Source: Bog-532 sp963824545 (GTDB lineage Bacteria; Actinomycetota; Actinomycetes; Streptosporangiales; Streptosporangiaceae). Taken from it: a stretch of 64,000 nt of DNA. Positions 55,006 to 62,831 of the stretch are shown piece after piece (the stretch's first letter is position 1; each line of letters starts with the position of its first letter). Under the pieces are notes generated by a model. The model had not been told where the DNA came from. It ran no database searches and was given only the letters and a program-made list of their open reading frames with translations. The stretch is from contig CAWGPP010000011.1 of the NCBI GenBank assembly GCA_963824545.1, forward strand, positions 1-64,000, in the 5' to 3' direction. The translations under genes were made by a program, and so were the position numbers.

Positions 55006-55491
55006 ATGAACATGAACGACCGGATGCGCATCTCTGACAGTGACAGGGATCGCGCCGCTGCCCAGCTGCGTGACTACTACGCCGAGGGGCGGCTCACCTC
55101 AGAAGAGCTCGACGAGCGGGTCACGGCCACGCTGAACGCCCGGACCGCGGGCGATCTGCGCCGGGTGATGGCCGACCTGCCCGTCGCGCCCGCCGCCCAG
55201 GGGGGCGCGCCCAACACGCCGCCGTTCGCGGCCCCGCCGTGGGCGTACCGGCGCCGGGGGCCGCGCCTGCTCCCCGTGCTGCTGCTGATCCTGCTGGCCG
55301 CGGTTCTGCTGCCTGGCGGCTGGATCTTCTTCACCCTGCTGAAGGTGTTCCTGCTGTTCTGGCTCGTCGTGGCGCTGATGGGCCTGGTCGGGGCGGCCGT
55401 GTTCCGGCACCGGATCCGCCGGGTCGCCCGTAACCGGGGCGCCTACATGGGCGACCAGAACTGGCGCGGATACGACAGGCGGGGCTGGTAG
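55006..55491 (+). CDS. DUF1707 (SHOCT-like) membrane protein
   Basis: 161 residues. The N-terminal DUF1707 domain reads MRISDSDRDRAAAQLRDYYA then GRLTSEELDERVTATLNART and the usual DL-RVMADLP. After a Pro/Ala linker come two transmembrane helices (LLPVLLLILLAAVLLPGGW and VFLLFWLVVALMGLVGAAVF), followed by a basic tail (RHRIRRVARNRG). Such proteins are very common in actinobacteria near PadR regulators. It lies 48 bases downstream of padR, probably in the same transcript, which would make it a candidate target or partner of PadR control. Confidence 0.88.
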   Translation: MNMNDRMRISDSDRDRAAAQLRDYYAEGRLTSEELDERVTATLNARTAGDLRRVMADLPVAPAAQGGAPNTPPFAAPPWAYRRRGPRLLPVLLLILLAAVLLPGGWIFFTLLKVFLLFWLVVALMGLVGAAVFRHRIRRVARNRGAYMGDQNWRGYDRRGW

Positions 55492-55503
55492 TCACTTCCC
55501 CGG

Positions 55504-55553
55504 CGGTGTGTTCCCTGGTGCCCGGATCCCGGCCAGCACCAGGGAACACACCG
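55504..55553. terminator. Perfect 18-bp inverted repeat after the DUF1707 gene
   Basis: CGGTGTGTTCCCTGGTGC (55504-55521) is exactly complementary to 55536-55553, with a 14-base loop. The stem starts 12 bases after the DUF1707 stop, giving a strong transcription terminator for the padR-DUF1707 unit. Confidence 0.85.
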
Positions 55554-55629
55554 TGCTCACGCGTCCCGATCCCCGGCGGCGCCCGCCCGGCGTCGTACCG
55601 GGCAGTGCCGGCTAGGACGCGGCTGTTGA

Positions 55630-55660
55630 TCGAACACAGATTTGAAATAATGCCTATAAT
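55630..55660 (+). promoter_or_regulatory. Candidate LexA (SOS) box and -10 element of the AlkB-like gene
   Basis: TCGAAC-N4-ATTTGA (55630-55645) has one perfect half-site and a 4 of 6 second half-site of the actinobacterial LexA palindrome TCGAAC-N4-GTTCGA. A consensus TATAAT follows at 55655-55660, only 6 bases before the ATG at 55667, implying a leaderless transcript. Binding by LexA is inference. Confidence 0.5.
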
Positions 55661-55666
55661 TAACGC

Positions 55667-56296
55667 ATGACAGCTTCATTCCAGGGATCGCTGCTCGATC
55701 TGGGCGAGGAGGCGCACCCGGGGTCGTTCGGCACCATGCTGACGCGCACGCCGCTGAGCCGTGGCGCCTGGGTCGACGTCCGTCCCGGCTGGCTGACCGG
55801 GGCCGCCGAATTGTTCGGCCGGCTGGCCGAGGACGTGGCCTGGCGTGCGGAGAAACGGCAGATGTACGACCGGGTCGTGGGCGTTCCCCGGCTGCTGTGC
55901 TTCTACGCCGAGGGGCAGCCGCTGCCCGACCCGGCGCTGGAGGAAGCGCGTGCGGCGCTGAACGCGCGCTACGAAGGGGAGCTGGGCGAGCCGCTCGTCA
56001 CCGCGGGGCTCTGCCTGTACCGGGACGGCCGGGACAGCGTGGCCTGGCACGGCGACACCATCGGGCGGGGCGGCACCGAGGACACGATCGTTGCGATCGT
56101 GTCGCTGGGGGCGCCGCGGGCGCTGCTGCTGCGCCCGCGCGGCGGCGGTTCCGCGCTGCGCTACGAGCTCGGGCACGGCGATCTCATCGTGATGGGCGGA
56201 AGCTGCCAGCGGACCTGGGAACACGCGGTGCCCAAGACCGCGCGCCCGGTCGGGCCGCGGATCAGCGTGCAGTTCCGGCCCCGGGGGGTGCGGTAG
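55667..56296 (+). CDS. AlkB-like Fe(II)/2-oxoglutarate-dependent dioxygenase
   Basis: The 209-residue protein is a 2OG-Fe(II) oxygenase of the AlkB/ALKBH type, which removes alkyl lesions from nucleic acids by oxidation. Metal ligands are visible as WHGD (His and Asp of the HxD motif) and the distal His in RTWEHAVPKT. The 2OG-binding Arg lies in GPRISVQFRPRG. The N-terminal LDLGEEAHPGSF and VPRLLCFYAEGQPLP are typical of actinobacterial ALKBH2/3-like members. The transcript appears leaderless, and a candidate SOS box precedes it, so DNA-damage induction is plausible. Confidence 0.9.
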   Translation: MTASFQGSLLDLGEEAHPGSFGTMLTRTPLSRGAWVDVRPGWLTGAAELFGRLAEDVAWRAEKRQMYDRVVGVPRLLCFYAEGQPLPDPALEEARAALNARYEGELGEPLVTAGLCLYRDGRDSVAWHGDTIGRGGTEDTIVAIVSLGAPRALLLRPRGGGSALRYELGHGDLIVMGGSCQRTWEHAVPKTARPVGPRISVQFRPRGVR

Positions 56297-57252
56297 CCGG
56301 CCGCGGGGGGCGCTGACTTAGCCGCGCTAACGGCCCTCATCGACCTCCAGGCACGTCGATGGACCGCCGGCCAGATCGTTGTTACGGAGCTCCGTTATGA
56401 ACTGGCCGTACGGCATACAGCCAACCTGCCGGTCGTGCTCATAGCCGAAAAAGGCAGTCGGCCGGGGAAGACCCTTTCAGCGTCTTCGGAGATCTGGGCG
56501 CACAGGTGATCTACACGCAGCAGATCCCGGACATGGGCCAGCTCACCGCGCGAAAGCGCCGATGAGAGCGGCCAGAAGGCCTCTGCGCCGCCGGGGCATG
56601 GGGCGCCGAGCCGGTCCGCGGATCGCGCGTGGCTGCTAAGCACCGGCACCACCGGTAGATGGCGCGTGCGCCGCGTCAAATCCCGGACGGTGGCCTCTTG
56701 ACACCCGGAACCTATGGGGCGAGGGTATGGGAAAGGCGTGTGTTGGCGCTGCCAGAAGCGGAATTGGTATTCCCGTGCAGCGCAGGGGCATCTATCCAAA
56801 ACGACTTCCCATGATCACGGGAACGGCTTCTATGTCCGCCAAGATTAGCCATGTCCGCCACGAGCAGACTGGCCTCTTTGTACTGGACAGTAACGTTAGC
56901 ATCCAAGCATAAACGAGCAGCTCCGGCGGAGTGCTCTACTGATATTGGTAACTGTTCTTAACAGTTTACGACGAGTTTATTCAAAGCTCGAGGGCAGGAC
57001 GCCCCTGACCTGCGGTGATTCGAACTATGGTGAACTTCTGAAGAAGCTTCATGTGCCTGAATCTTTAATTAGTCACAAGGCGATGTATTTCTTCACTCGC
57101 GTTTCGCATCACTGTTTGCCCCGGCGACAGCCGTGCGCAAGACGCGCGTGCGGCATCCGGCACTGAGTGCCATACCGAGGTTGACACGTCCCGGCATTCG
57201 AGCGATTATGTGTTGCGGGTATCACCTGATGTCAATCAGCGAAGGGAATGCC
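56297..57252. other. Gene-poor, lower-GC degenerate interval
   Basis: About 950 bases with no defensible intact gene. GC content drops, especially from 56720 to 57130. Broken frames on both strands give short fragments without start signals or clear family features. This looks like decayed horizontally acquired DNA bordering the neprosin gene. Confidence 0.5.
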
Positions 57253-58503
57253 ATGGCTCCGCAGGACAACGCATACTTTCCCACGTTCTCCCAGTTCATC
57301 GAATCCATTAATTCCGCACAGTATACGGAATATTCAAGGAGGCCAGCGGCGAAGGTCGCCGATGATTCGCAGTTCACGGCGATGCGGCAGTATATCTCCG
57401 ACCTTTACGAGGGAGTTGAGGTCACCCACAGCTTCGTTGACGAGAACGGCCAGGTGTTCGATTGCATCCCCGTGGAACAGCAGCCTTCGCTGAAGGGCAC
57501 ATCGGCAGGACCTGCCGATCCCCCGGACGCCCCGGCGTCGTCGCCCGCGATGGAGAGTCCCAGCCAGGGGCTGCGCATCCAGCCTCAACTGAGGTCGGAT
57601 CGGATGGACAAGTTCGGGCATGCGATGTCTTGCCCGCCCGGTACCATAGCCATGCGTCGGATTACCCTGGATGAGCTTACCAAGAAAGAGAACTTCCAAG
57701 ATTTTTTTCGAAAGGTCCCGGTGGGCGAAGGACGCCACCCGCGCCTCAGTCCGAGTCCTGAGATAACGGCAGGCATCCATAAGTACGCTCATGCTTATCA
57801 GGTGGTGAATAGCCTTGGCGGCCATAACTTCTTAAATGTGTGGGATCCGGGAGTCGGTTCTCAGATATTTTCTCTGTCTCAGCACTGGTATGCAGGTGGC
57901 TCGCCCGTGCAGACGGCCGAATGTGGCTGGCAGGTCTACCCCGGCAAGTATGGGACCACCCAGCCCGTTCTCTTCATATACTGGACGGCAGACGGTTACC
58001 AGAGCACCGGATGCTACAATCTCGAATGCGGAGCCTTCGTTCAGACCAACCCAAACTGGGTACTTGGCGGTACGCTTGCTCCCGTTAGTGTCTTTGGCGG
58101 CGCCCAGTACGACCTTGAAATGACGTACTACCTCAGCGGCGGAAGGTGGTGGCTCTACCTTGGCGGCACCAGTGCGAGCAATGCTGTGGGCTATTACCCC
58201 GCATCACAATACCGAGGTGGCCAACTCGCATCTAACGCCACGGATATTGATTACGGTGGCGAAGTAGTCGATATCACGGCATGGCCGCCAATGGGGAGCG
58301 GTAACTTCGCAAATGCCTGGTGGCAGTTCGCGGCTTACCAGCGTGACATTTACTATTTCCCCCCGGCAGGTGGCGCCCAGAATGCTTCACTTACCGGGGT
58401 CCAGACCTCGGCGAACTGCTTCACCATTATTGTCGGTTCTGCCGCGGCTCCGTGGAATGAGTACTTCTTCTTCGGCGGTCCGGGCGGAACGGCCTGCACC
58501 TAA
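57253..58503 (+). CDS. Neprosin-family (DUF239) glutamic endopeptidase-like protein
   Basis: 416 residues from ATG 57253, which has GAAGGGA before it. The N-terminal region contains VTHSFVDENGQVFDCIPVEQ, typical of the pro-region. The C-terminal neprosin domain shows FLNVWDPGV, FSLSQHWYAGG, TAECGWQVYPGKYG, VLFIYWTADGYQSTGCYNLE and YGGEVVDI. The Glu in AECGWQV and the Glu in GGEVVD correspond to the catalytic pair of plant neprosin. It would cleave after proline. There is no signal peptide, unlike secreted members, and GC content is well below its neighbours, suggesting recent transfer. Confidence 0.88.
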   Translation: MAPQDNAYFPTFSQFIESINSAQYTEYSRRPAAKVADDSQFTAMRQYISDLYEGVEVTHSFVDENGQVFDCIPVEQQPSLKGTSAGPADPPDAPASSPAMESPSQGLRIQPQLRSDRMDKFGHAMSCPPGTIAMRRITLDELTKKENFQDFFRKVPVGEGRHPRLSPSPEITAGIHKYAHAYQVVNSLGGHNFLNVWDPGVGSQIFSLSQHWYAGGSPVQTAECGWQVYPGKYGTTQPVLFIYWTADGYQSTGCYNLECGAFVQTNPNWVLGGTLAPVSVFGGAQYDLEMTYYLSGGRWWLYLGGTSASNAVGYYPASQYRGGQLASNATDIDYGGEVVDITAWPPMGSGNFANAWWQFAAYQRDIYYFPPAGGAQNASLTGVQTSANCFTIIVGSAAAPWNEYFFFGGPGGTACT

Positions 58504-58571
58504 GTTAGCCAGCCGCTGGAGTACGCCGGCCCGCGGACGGCGGGTGCGCTAGCCCGAGCGCGGCGGGCCGG

Positions 58572-59837
58572 TCAGCGGCGGGCGTGACTGTCCGCGCCCT
58601 GGATCTGGAGCAGGAACTCGGCGTTCGATGACGTGTCGCGTGTCCGGTCGAGCAGCAGCTCCAGGGCCTGCTGCGCGTCGAGGCCTGACAGGCCACGGCG
58701 GAGCTTGCCGGAGGCCGCGTACTCGTCCGGGGTCATCAGGAGGTCTTCGCGGCGGGTGCCGGAGGCCGCCACGTCGATCGCGGGGAACAGCCGCTTCTCG
58801 GCCAGGTCACGGCGCAGCCGCAGCTCCATGTTGCCGGTGCCCTTGAACTCCTCGAAGAACACGTCATCCATCCGGGAGCCGGTCTCGATGAGGGCGGTGG
58901 ACAGGATCGTCAGCGAGCCGCCGTCTTCGACGTTGCGGGCCGCGCCAAGGAACGCCCGGGGCGGCTGGACAGCGGAGGTCGCGACGCCACCGGCCAGGAT
59001 GCGGCTGGTAGCCGGCGCGACGATGTTGTAGGCCCGCGCGAGGCGGGTGATCGAGTCGAGCAGGACCACGACGTCGCGGCCCAGTTCGACGAGCCGCTTG
59101 GCGCGTTCGATAGCCAGCTCCGCGACCATGATGTGCTCCTGGGCGCTGTGGTCGAAGGTGGAGGAGACGACCTCGCCGCGGACGGACCGGCGGATGTCGG
59201 TGACCTCCTCGGGCCGTTCGCCGACCAGCACCATGATCAGGTGCAGCCCGGGGTCGCCCGTCGTGATCGCCGCGGCGATCTCCTTGAGCAGTTCGGTCTT
59301 CCCGGCCTTCGGCGGGGCCACGATGAGGCCGCGCTGACCCCGGCCGATCGGGCTGACCAGGTCGATGATCCGGGCGGACGGTGAGGCTGAGCCTGCCTCC
59401 AGGCGGATCCGCTGGTCGGCGTACAGCGGGGTCAGGCCGTCGAACGCGGGGCGGCGCTGCGCGGAGGCGGCGGGCATCGCGTTCACGGTGTCGACCCGGG
59501 TGAGCGTGGCCCTCTTCTCGCGGTCCCGGGCCTGGGCGTTGCGGGCCTGGCCGTTACCTGCCTGGGCGTTGCGGGCCGGGCCGGACGTTCCCGGCGGGCG
59601 GGCGGCGCCGTCGATCTGGTCGCCGCGGCGCAGACCGTACTGCTTGATCAAGGCGGCAGGCACGAACACGTCATCCGGGCCTGGCCGGAAGCCGGCCGTG
59701 CGGACGAACGCGCTGGTACCGGCGAGGTCAAGCAGGCCGGACACGGCGCGCTCGGGCGGCGTTTCCGGCGGCTGCGCGGGGCGGTTCTTTGAGCGGGCCG
59801 GAGTCGTTTCGACTGCGGCCTCAGCGGAAATTGTCAT
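58572..59837 (-). CDS. rho: Transcription termination factor Rho, short form
   Basis: The 421-residue ring helicase binds RNA and terminates transcription. After a short disordered N-terminus comes an RNA-binding CSD-like part (GLLDLAGTSAFVRTAGF, VFVPAALIKQYGLRRGDQI), then the RecA-type motor with Walker A APPKAGKTELLKEIA, the Q-loop region and Walker B RDVVVLLDSITRLARAYN. Actinobacterial housekeeping Rho is usually about 600-700 residues with a long charged N-terminal insertion. This compact version is therefore likely a second paralog. GAAAGGAAAT precedes the ATG. It is divergent from mreB across a 676-base region. Confidence 0.92.
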   Translation of the reverse strand: MTISAEAAVETTPARSKNRPAQPPETPPERAVSGLLDLAGTSAFVRTAGFRPGPDDVFVPAALIKQYGLRRGDQIDGAARPPGTSGPARNAQAGNGQARNAQARDREKRATLTRVDTVNAMPAASAQRRPAFDGLTPLYADQRIRLEAGSASPSARIIDLVSPIGRGQRGLIVAPPKAGKTELLKEIAAAITTGDPGLHLIMVLVGERPEEVTDIRRSVRGEVVSSTFDHSAQEHIMVAELAIERAKRLVELGRDVVVLLDSITRLARAYNIVAPATSRILAGGVATSAVQPPRAFLGAARNVEDGGSLTILSTALIETGSRMDDVFFEEFKGTGNMELRLRRDLAEKRLFPAIDVAASGTRREDLLMTPDEYAASGKLRRGLSGLDAQQALELLLDRTRDTSSNAEFLLQIQGADSHARR

Positions 59838-60229
59838 TGCGGTATTTCCTTTCGGGGAAGCTTGAATTCAGGCATGCCAAATAGAAGGCGCGGCCGGTGC
59901 GGATGGGCATTAACGAGAAGGCCGGTAAATCGCAGCCAGCCGAATGCGTGTGACATACCAGTAGGCGTGAGGGGACCTCAGCAGGCCGGTAACCAGGGAA
60001 GATGAGCCCGGGCGGCCCAGCGGGCGGTGCGCATCTGGATCGTGTGCTGCCCGCAGAATTGGCTCGACGCTGGCCGGTATGTACCCGGGCTGGGCGGAGC
60101 AATAACATGAATCCCCTGGCGAGCTCCGGGCCTATAGCGCGGTAACTCTCGCCTGAGACAACTATACACCTGAACACCGGCACCCCGTCAAAACATTCCC
60201 GCCGGCACAATTGCGGCGCGGCCGCCGGC

Positions 60230-60420
60230 GAATCGGGGGTGGGCGCGGCGGTCGGGTCGCCGGGGGCGGGCGGAGCCGCCGGGGAGCGGGCGGGCGCCGG
60301 GGGCGGGCGGAGCCGGGGCCGGGCGGAGCCGGGGGCGGGCGGCCAGGAAGCGCCGCGGCGGGGGCGCGGCGCGGGCCAGGGGCCGTCACGGCGGGGCCGC
60401 GGCGGGGGGCGGGGCGAGGC
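60230..60420. repeat. Extremely G-rich repeat between rho and mreB
   Basis: Units such as GGGGGCGGGCGGAGCCG recur four or more times, giving many GGG/GGGG runs on the plus strand within about 190 bases. G-quadruplexes, or C-rich unstructured leader RNA on the rho side, are possible. The remainder of 59838-60513 holds no supported gene. A small dyad CTCCCT/AGGGAG at 60463-60482 lies in an AT-richer stretch just before mreB. Confidence 0.7.
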
Positions 60421-60513
60421 ACAGGTCACAGGTTCGGAATGCGACACATCATATTAAGACGTCTCCCTTCATACTTAGGGAGGCATACGCATCTCCGATA
60501 GAGGGACGAAATC

Positions 60514-61518
60514 ATGCGCTTGCGGGGAAGCATCGCGATCGACTTGGGGACCACGAACACGCTGATCTGGGTCGCGGGCCGTGGACTTGTGATCGACGAA
60601 CCGTCCGCGATCGCGCTCGACACGGCGACGGGCAAGGTCGCGGCGGTCGGTGAGCAGGCGGACGCCCTGGCCGGCAAGGAGCCCGAGGACATCGAGATCA
60701 TCTACCCGCTACGGGACGGGGTGATCGCCGATCTGAGCGCGACGGCGCTGATGCTGAACGGCTTTCTGCACCGGGCCAACCGGCATCCCGGCCCGCTGCG
60801 CCCGTCGGCTCTGGTCTGCGTGCCCAGCCGCGCGACCTGGGTCGAGCGCCGGTCGGTGGCCGCCGCCCTCGAAGCGCGGCGGCCGCGCGCCACGGTGCGG
60901 CTGGTGGACGAGCCGGTCGCCGCGGCGGCCGGGGCGGGCGTCGACCTCTCCGCGGGCACGGGCGCGTTCGTAGTGGACCTGGGCGGCGGGACCACCGAGA
61001 TCGCGGTGGTCTCGGGCGCACGCGTGGTCCGGGCCCGGTCGCTGCGGCTGGCCGGCAACGCCATGGACGACGCGATCATCCACGCGGCCCGGACCGAAAT
61101 GGGGCTGATCCTGGGGCGCAAGGCCGCAACCGGCCTGAAGATGGAACTCGGCCTCACCGGCGGGACGCTCGGCTCGGCCGAGGCCGTCGGTATCGACGCC
61201 GCGCACCGGGTACCCCGGGTCGAACGCGTTCCTGGCAAGCTAGTGGCCACCGCGCTGGAACATACCGTTGCGGCCATCATCCGCTCGGTGGAGGAGATCT
61301 TGTCGGACATCCCGCCGGGCATCGCCGAGGACGTGGTCCGCGGCAAAATCCGGCTCGCGGGCGGGGGTGCCCTGCTGCCGGGCCTGGCCAGCAGGATCGA
61401 GTCGTCCTCGGACATCGCCGTCGTCGTGGTGGACGATCCGCTCCGCTGCGTGATCCGGGGTGCCGCGGAACTGCTGGAACGGGGCGATGAGTTCGCCGGG
61501 GTCGGCCTGGCCAAGTAA
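60514..61518 (+). CDS. mreB: MreB/Mbl-family rod-shape actin homolog
   Basis: This 334-residue actin-fold ATPase forms membrane-associated filaments that guide cell wall synthesis. Phosphate-1 loop: IAIDLGTTNTLIWVAGRGLV. Also visible are YPLRDGVIADL, DEPVAAAAGAGVDL, and the second phosphate loop FVVDLGGGTTEIAVVSG. The C-terminal IRLAGGGALLPGLASRIE is the adenosine motif. AGGGA lies 8 bases before ATG. It stands alone without mreC/mreD, so it may be a secondary copy used for a special stage (for example sporulation) rather than the housekeeping mreBCD locus. Confidence 0.93.
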   Translation: MRLRGSIAIDLGTTNTLIWVAGRGLVIDEPSAIALDTATGKVAAVGEQADALAGKEPEDIEIIYPLRDGVIADLSATALMLNGFLHRANRHPGPLRPSALVCVPSRATWVERRSVAAALEARRPRATVRLVDEPVAAAAGAGVDLSAGTGAFVVDLGGGTTEIAVVSGARVVRARSLRLAGNAMDDAIIHAARTEMGLILGRKAATGLKMELGLTGGTLGSAEAVGIDAAHRVPRVERVPGKLVATALEHTVAAIIRSVEEILSDIPPGIAEDVVRGKIRLAGGGALLPGLASRIESSSDIAVVVVDDPLRCVIRGAAELLERGDEFAGVGLAK

Positions 61519-61849
61519 CCGCCGCAGGGGGGGCGCCGGGTCCGGGCACCGCCGGGGATGGAGGTCCTGGATCTGGCCTTCGACCGGATCATCACATCAT
61601 TGGCCGAACGGACCCGCTGCCGCGCGCCCAGTAAGGCTGGGTATTTCCGCCCAGCAGGCGCTGCTTGCGCTGCTTATGGGCAGAGTTTTTGGCACATACT
61701 GCCGAAAAGTCTGCCCGTAAGTCGTGGTGCCCCTGCGGGCGTTGATCGTTACTGAGCGCAGGCTGCCGCCGCTGCGTCACCTGCCTGGGGCGATGGGCTA
61801 GCGTGCACACGCAGCACCAGCTACCCATCAGCGTGTCAGGAGGCCGATC
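61519..61849. other. Interval between mreB and mop
   Basis: No convincing gene. A small hairpin CCCAG-TAAGG-CTGGG (about 61628-61642), followed by TATTT, may terminate mreB transcription. GC content is lower between 61640 and 61760. Confidence 0.35.
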
Positions 61850-62059
61850 ATGAAGCTCAGCGCGCGGAACCAGATACCGGCGCGGATAACGAAGATCAAC
61901 GGTGGCCAGGCCACCGCGAACGTCGAGATGGACGCGGGCGGCGTGCGCCTGGTGGCCTCGATCACCGTGGAGGCGGTCCGCGACCTGGGCCTGGAAGAGG
62001 GCAGCGACGTGACCGCCGTGATCAAGGCCTCCGACGTCATCGTGGCGAGGGAAGGCTGA
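61850..62059 (+). CDS. Molybdate-binding Mop/TOBE domain protein (molbindin)
   Basis: The 69-residue single TOBE/Mop domain reads MKLSARNQIPARITKINGGQ then ATANVEMDAGGVRLVASIT and a C-terminal helix plus strand (DLGLEEGSDVTAVIKASDVI). Such molbindins assemble as oligomers and bind molybdate or tungstate in the cytosol for storage or buffering. AGGAGG lies 7 bases before the ATG. No molybdate transporter or cofactor gene is adjacent in this window. Confidence 0.95.
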   Translation: MKLSARNQIPARITKINGGQATANVEMDAGGVRLVASITVEAVRDLGLEEGSDVTAVIKASDVIVAREG

Positions 62060-62335
62060 CAGGGGACCTCCGGCCGGGCGAGCTGCCGGGACGGCTCACC
62101 CGGCCGCCGCCGGGGCTCACTCGGCCGATAGCGTGTGCGACACCGCGTTGCGGACGACCGCAGCCAGGCCACCGGTGCTCCCGTGCACCCGGCGCTGCAG
62201 CATCGCGCCGTTCCCGCGCGCCAGCAGGGCCCGCGGCAGGACCGTCGTGCACGGCCGCGGAATGAGTGATCCGGCCCGGGTATAGCCTGGCGTATCCGAG
62301 GGAAGCGCCCCGGCACGGAGGAGAAAGCACCCGAC

Positions 62336-62831
62336 ATGGCCTACGACGAGCCTGATGACCCTACCGGTCTCGACCAGGTCGACGACATGACGATCGGGGC
62401 CGAGGTCAACAACGACGATCAGCAGGATGCGTCCGATTCGCTGGAGGACAGCGCCACCGGCGATCCGCTCGACACCGGGATCCTCCCGACGGACCGCTGG
62501 CTGGCGGCCGACAAGTTCGGGACGACCGAGGCCGAGGAAGAGGCCGGTGAATCCCTGGACCAGCATCTGGCCGAGGAGATTCCCGACATCGACCCGTACG
62601 CCGAGGCGGAGCGGGAAGACGAGGAAGCCGACACCGAGGACGACCTGCTGGAGGAGGAGGACCTCCCCGATCCCCGCGCGGGCCGGCTGAGTGGCCGAGG
62701 ACGAGGGAGCGCACCCGGACACGGAGAAGGATCTCGTCGCCAGCGACGTCGGGATCGACGCCGGGGCGGCCGGGGCCGAGGAGGCCGCCGTGCACGTCCT
62801 CGACGAGGACGAGGCGGAGCAGAGCAGCTAG
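62336..62831 (+). CDS. DUF5709 domain protein, one frame break
   Basis: This acidic protein of about 165 residues is typical of actinobacterial DUF5709. The N-terminal part includes DPLDTGILPTDRWLAADKFG and a run of Glu-rich helices up to DPRAGRL. The second part (VAEDEGAHPDTEKDLVASDV, then EEAAVHVLDE and the stop TAG at 62829) continues in another frame. The break at CTGAGTGGCC near 62690 looks like a one-base insertion. GGAGG precedes ATG 62336. Function unknown; the highly acidic composition suggests a nucleic-acid-mimic or chaperone-like role, but that is a guess. The stop overlaps the convergent NhaA-DsbA stop. Confidence 0.85.

Noticed and set aside
56395..56906. Minus-strand frames that might be a PIN-type toxin
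   Set aside because: Neither fragment shows the conserved acidic residues in order; both look like degenerate DNA.
60211..60501. Open frame of almost pure Gly/Arg
   Set aside because: It is produced by the G-rich repeat and lacks a start signal and any protein-like composition.
62117..62722. Minus-strand frame antisense to the DUF5709 gene
   Set aside because: Most of it is the shadow of DUF5709; only the last roughly 28 codons lie outside and have no support.
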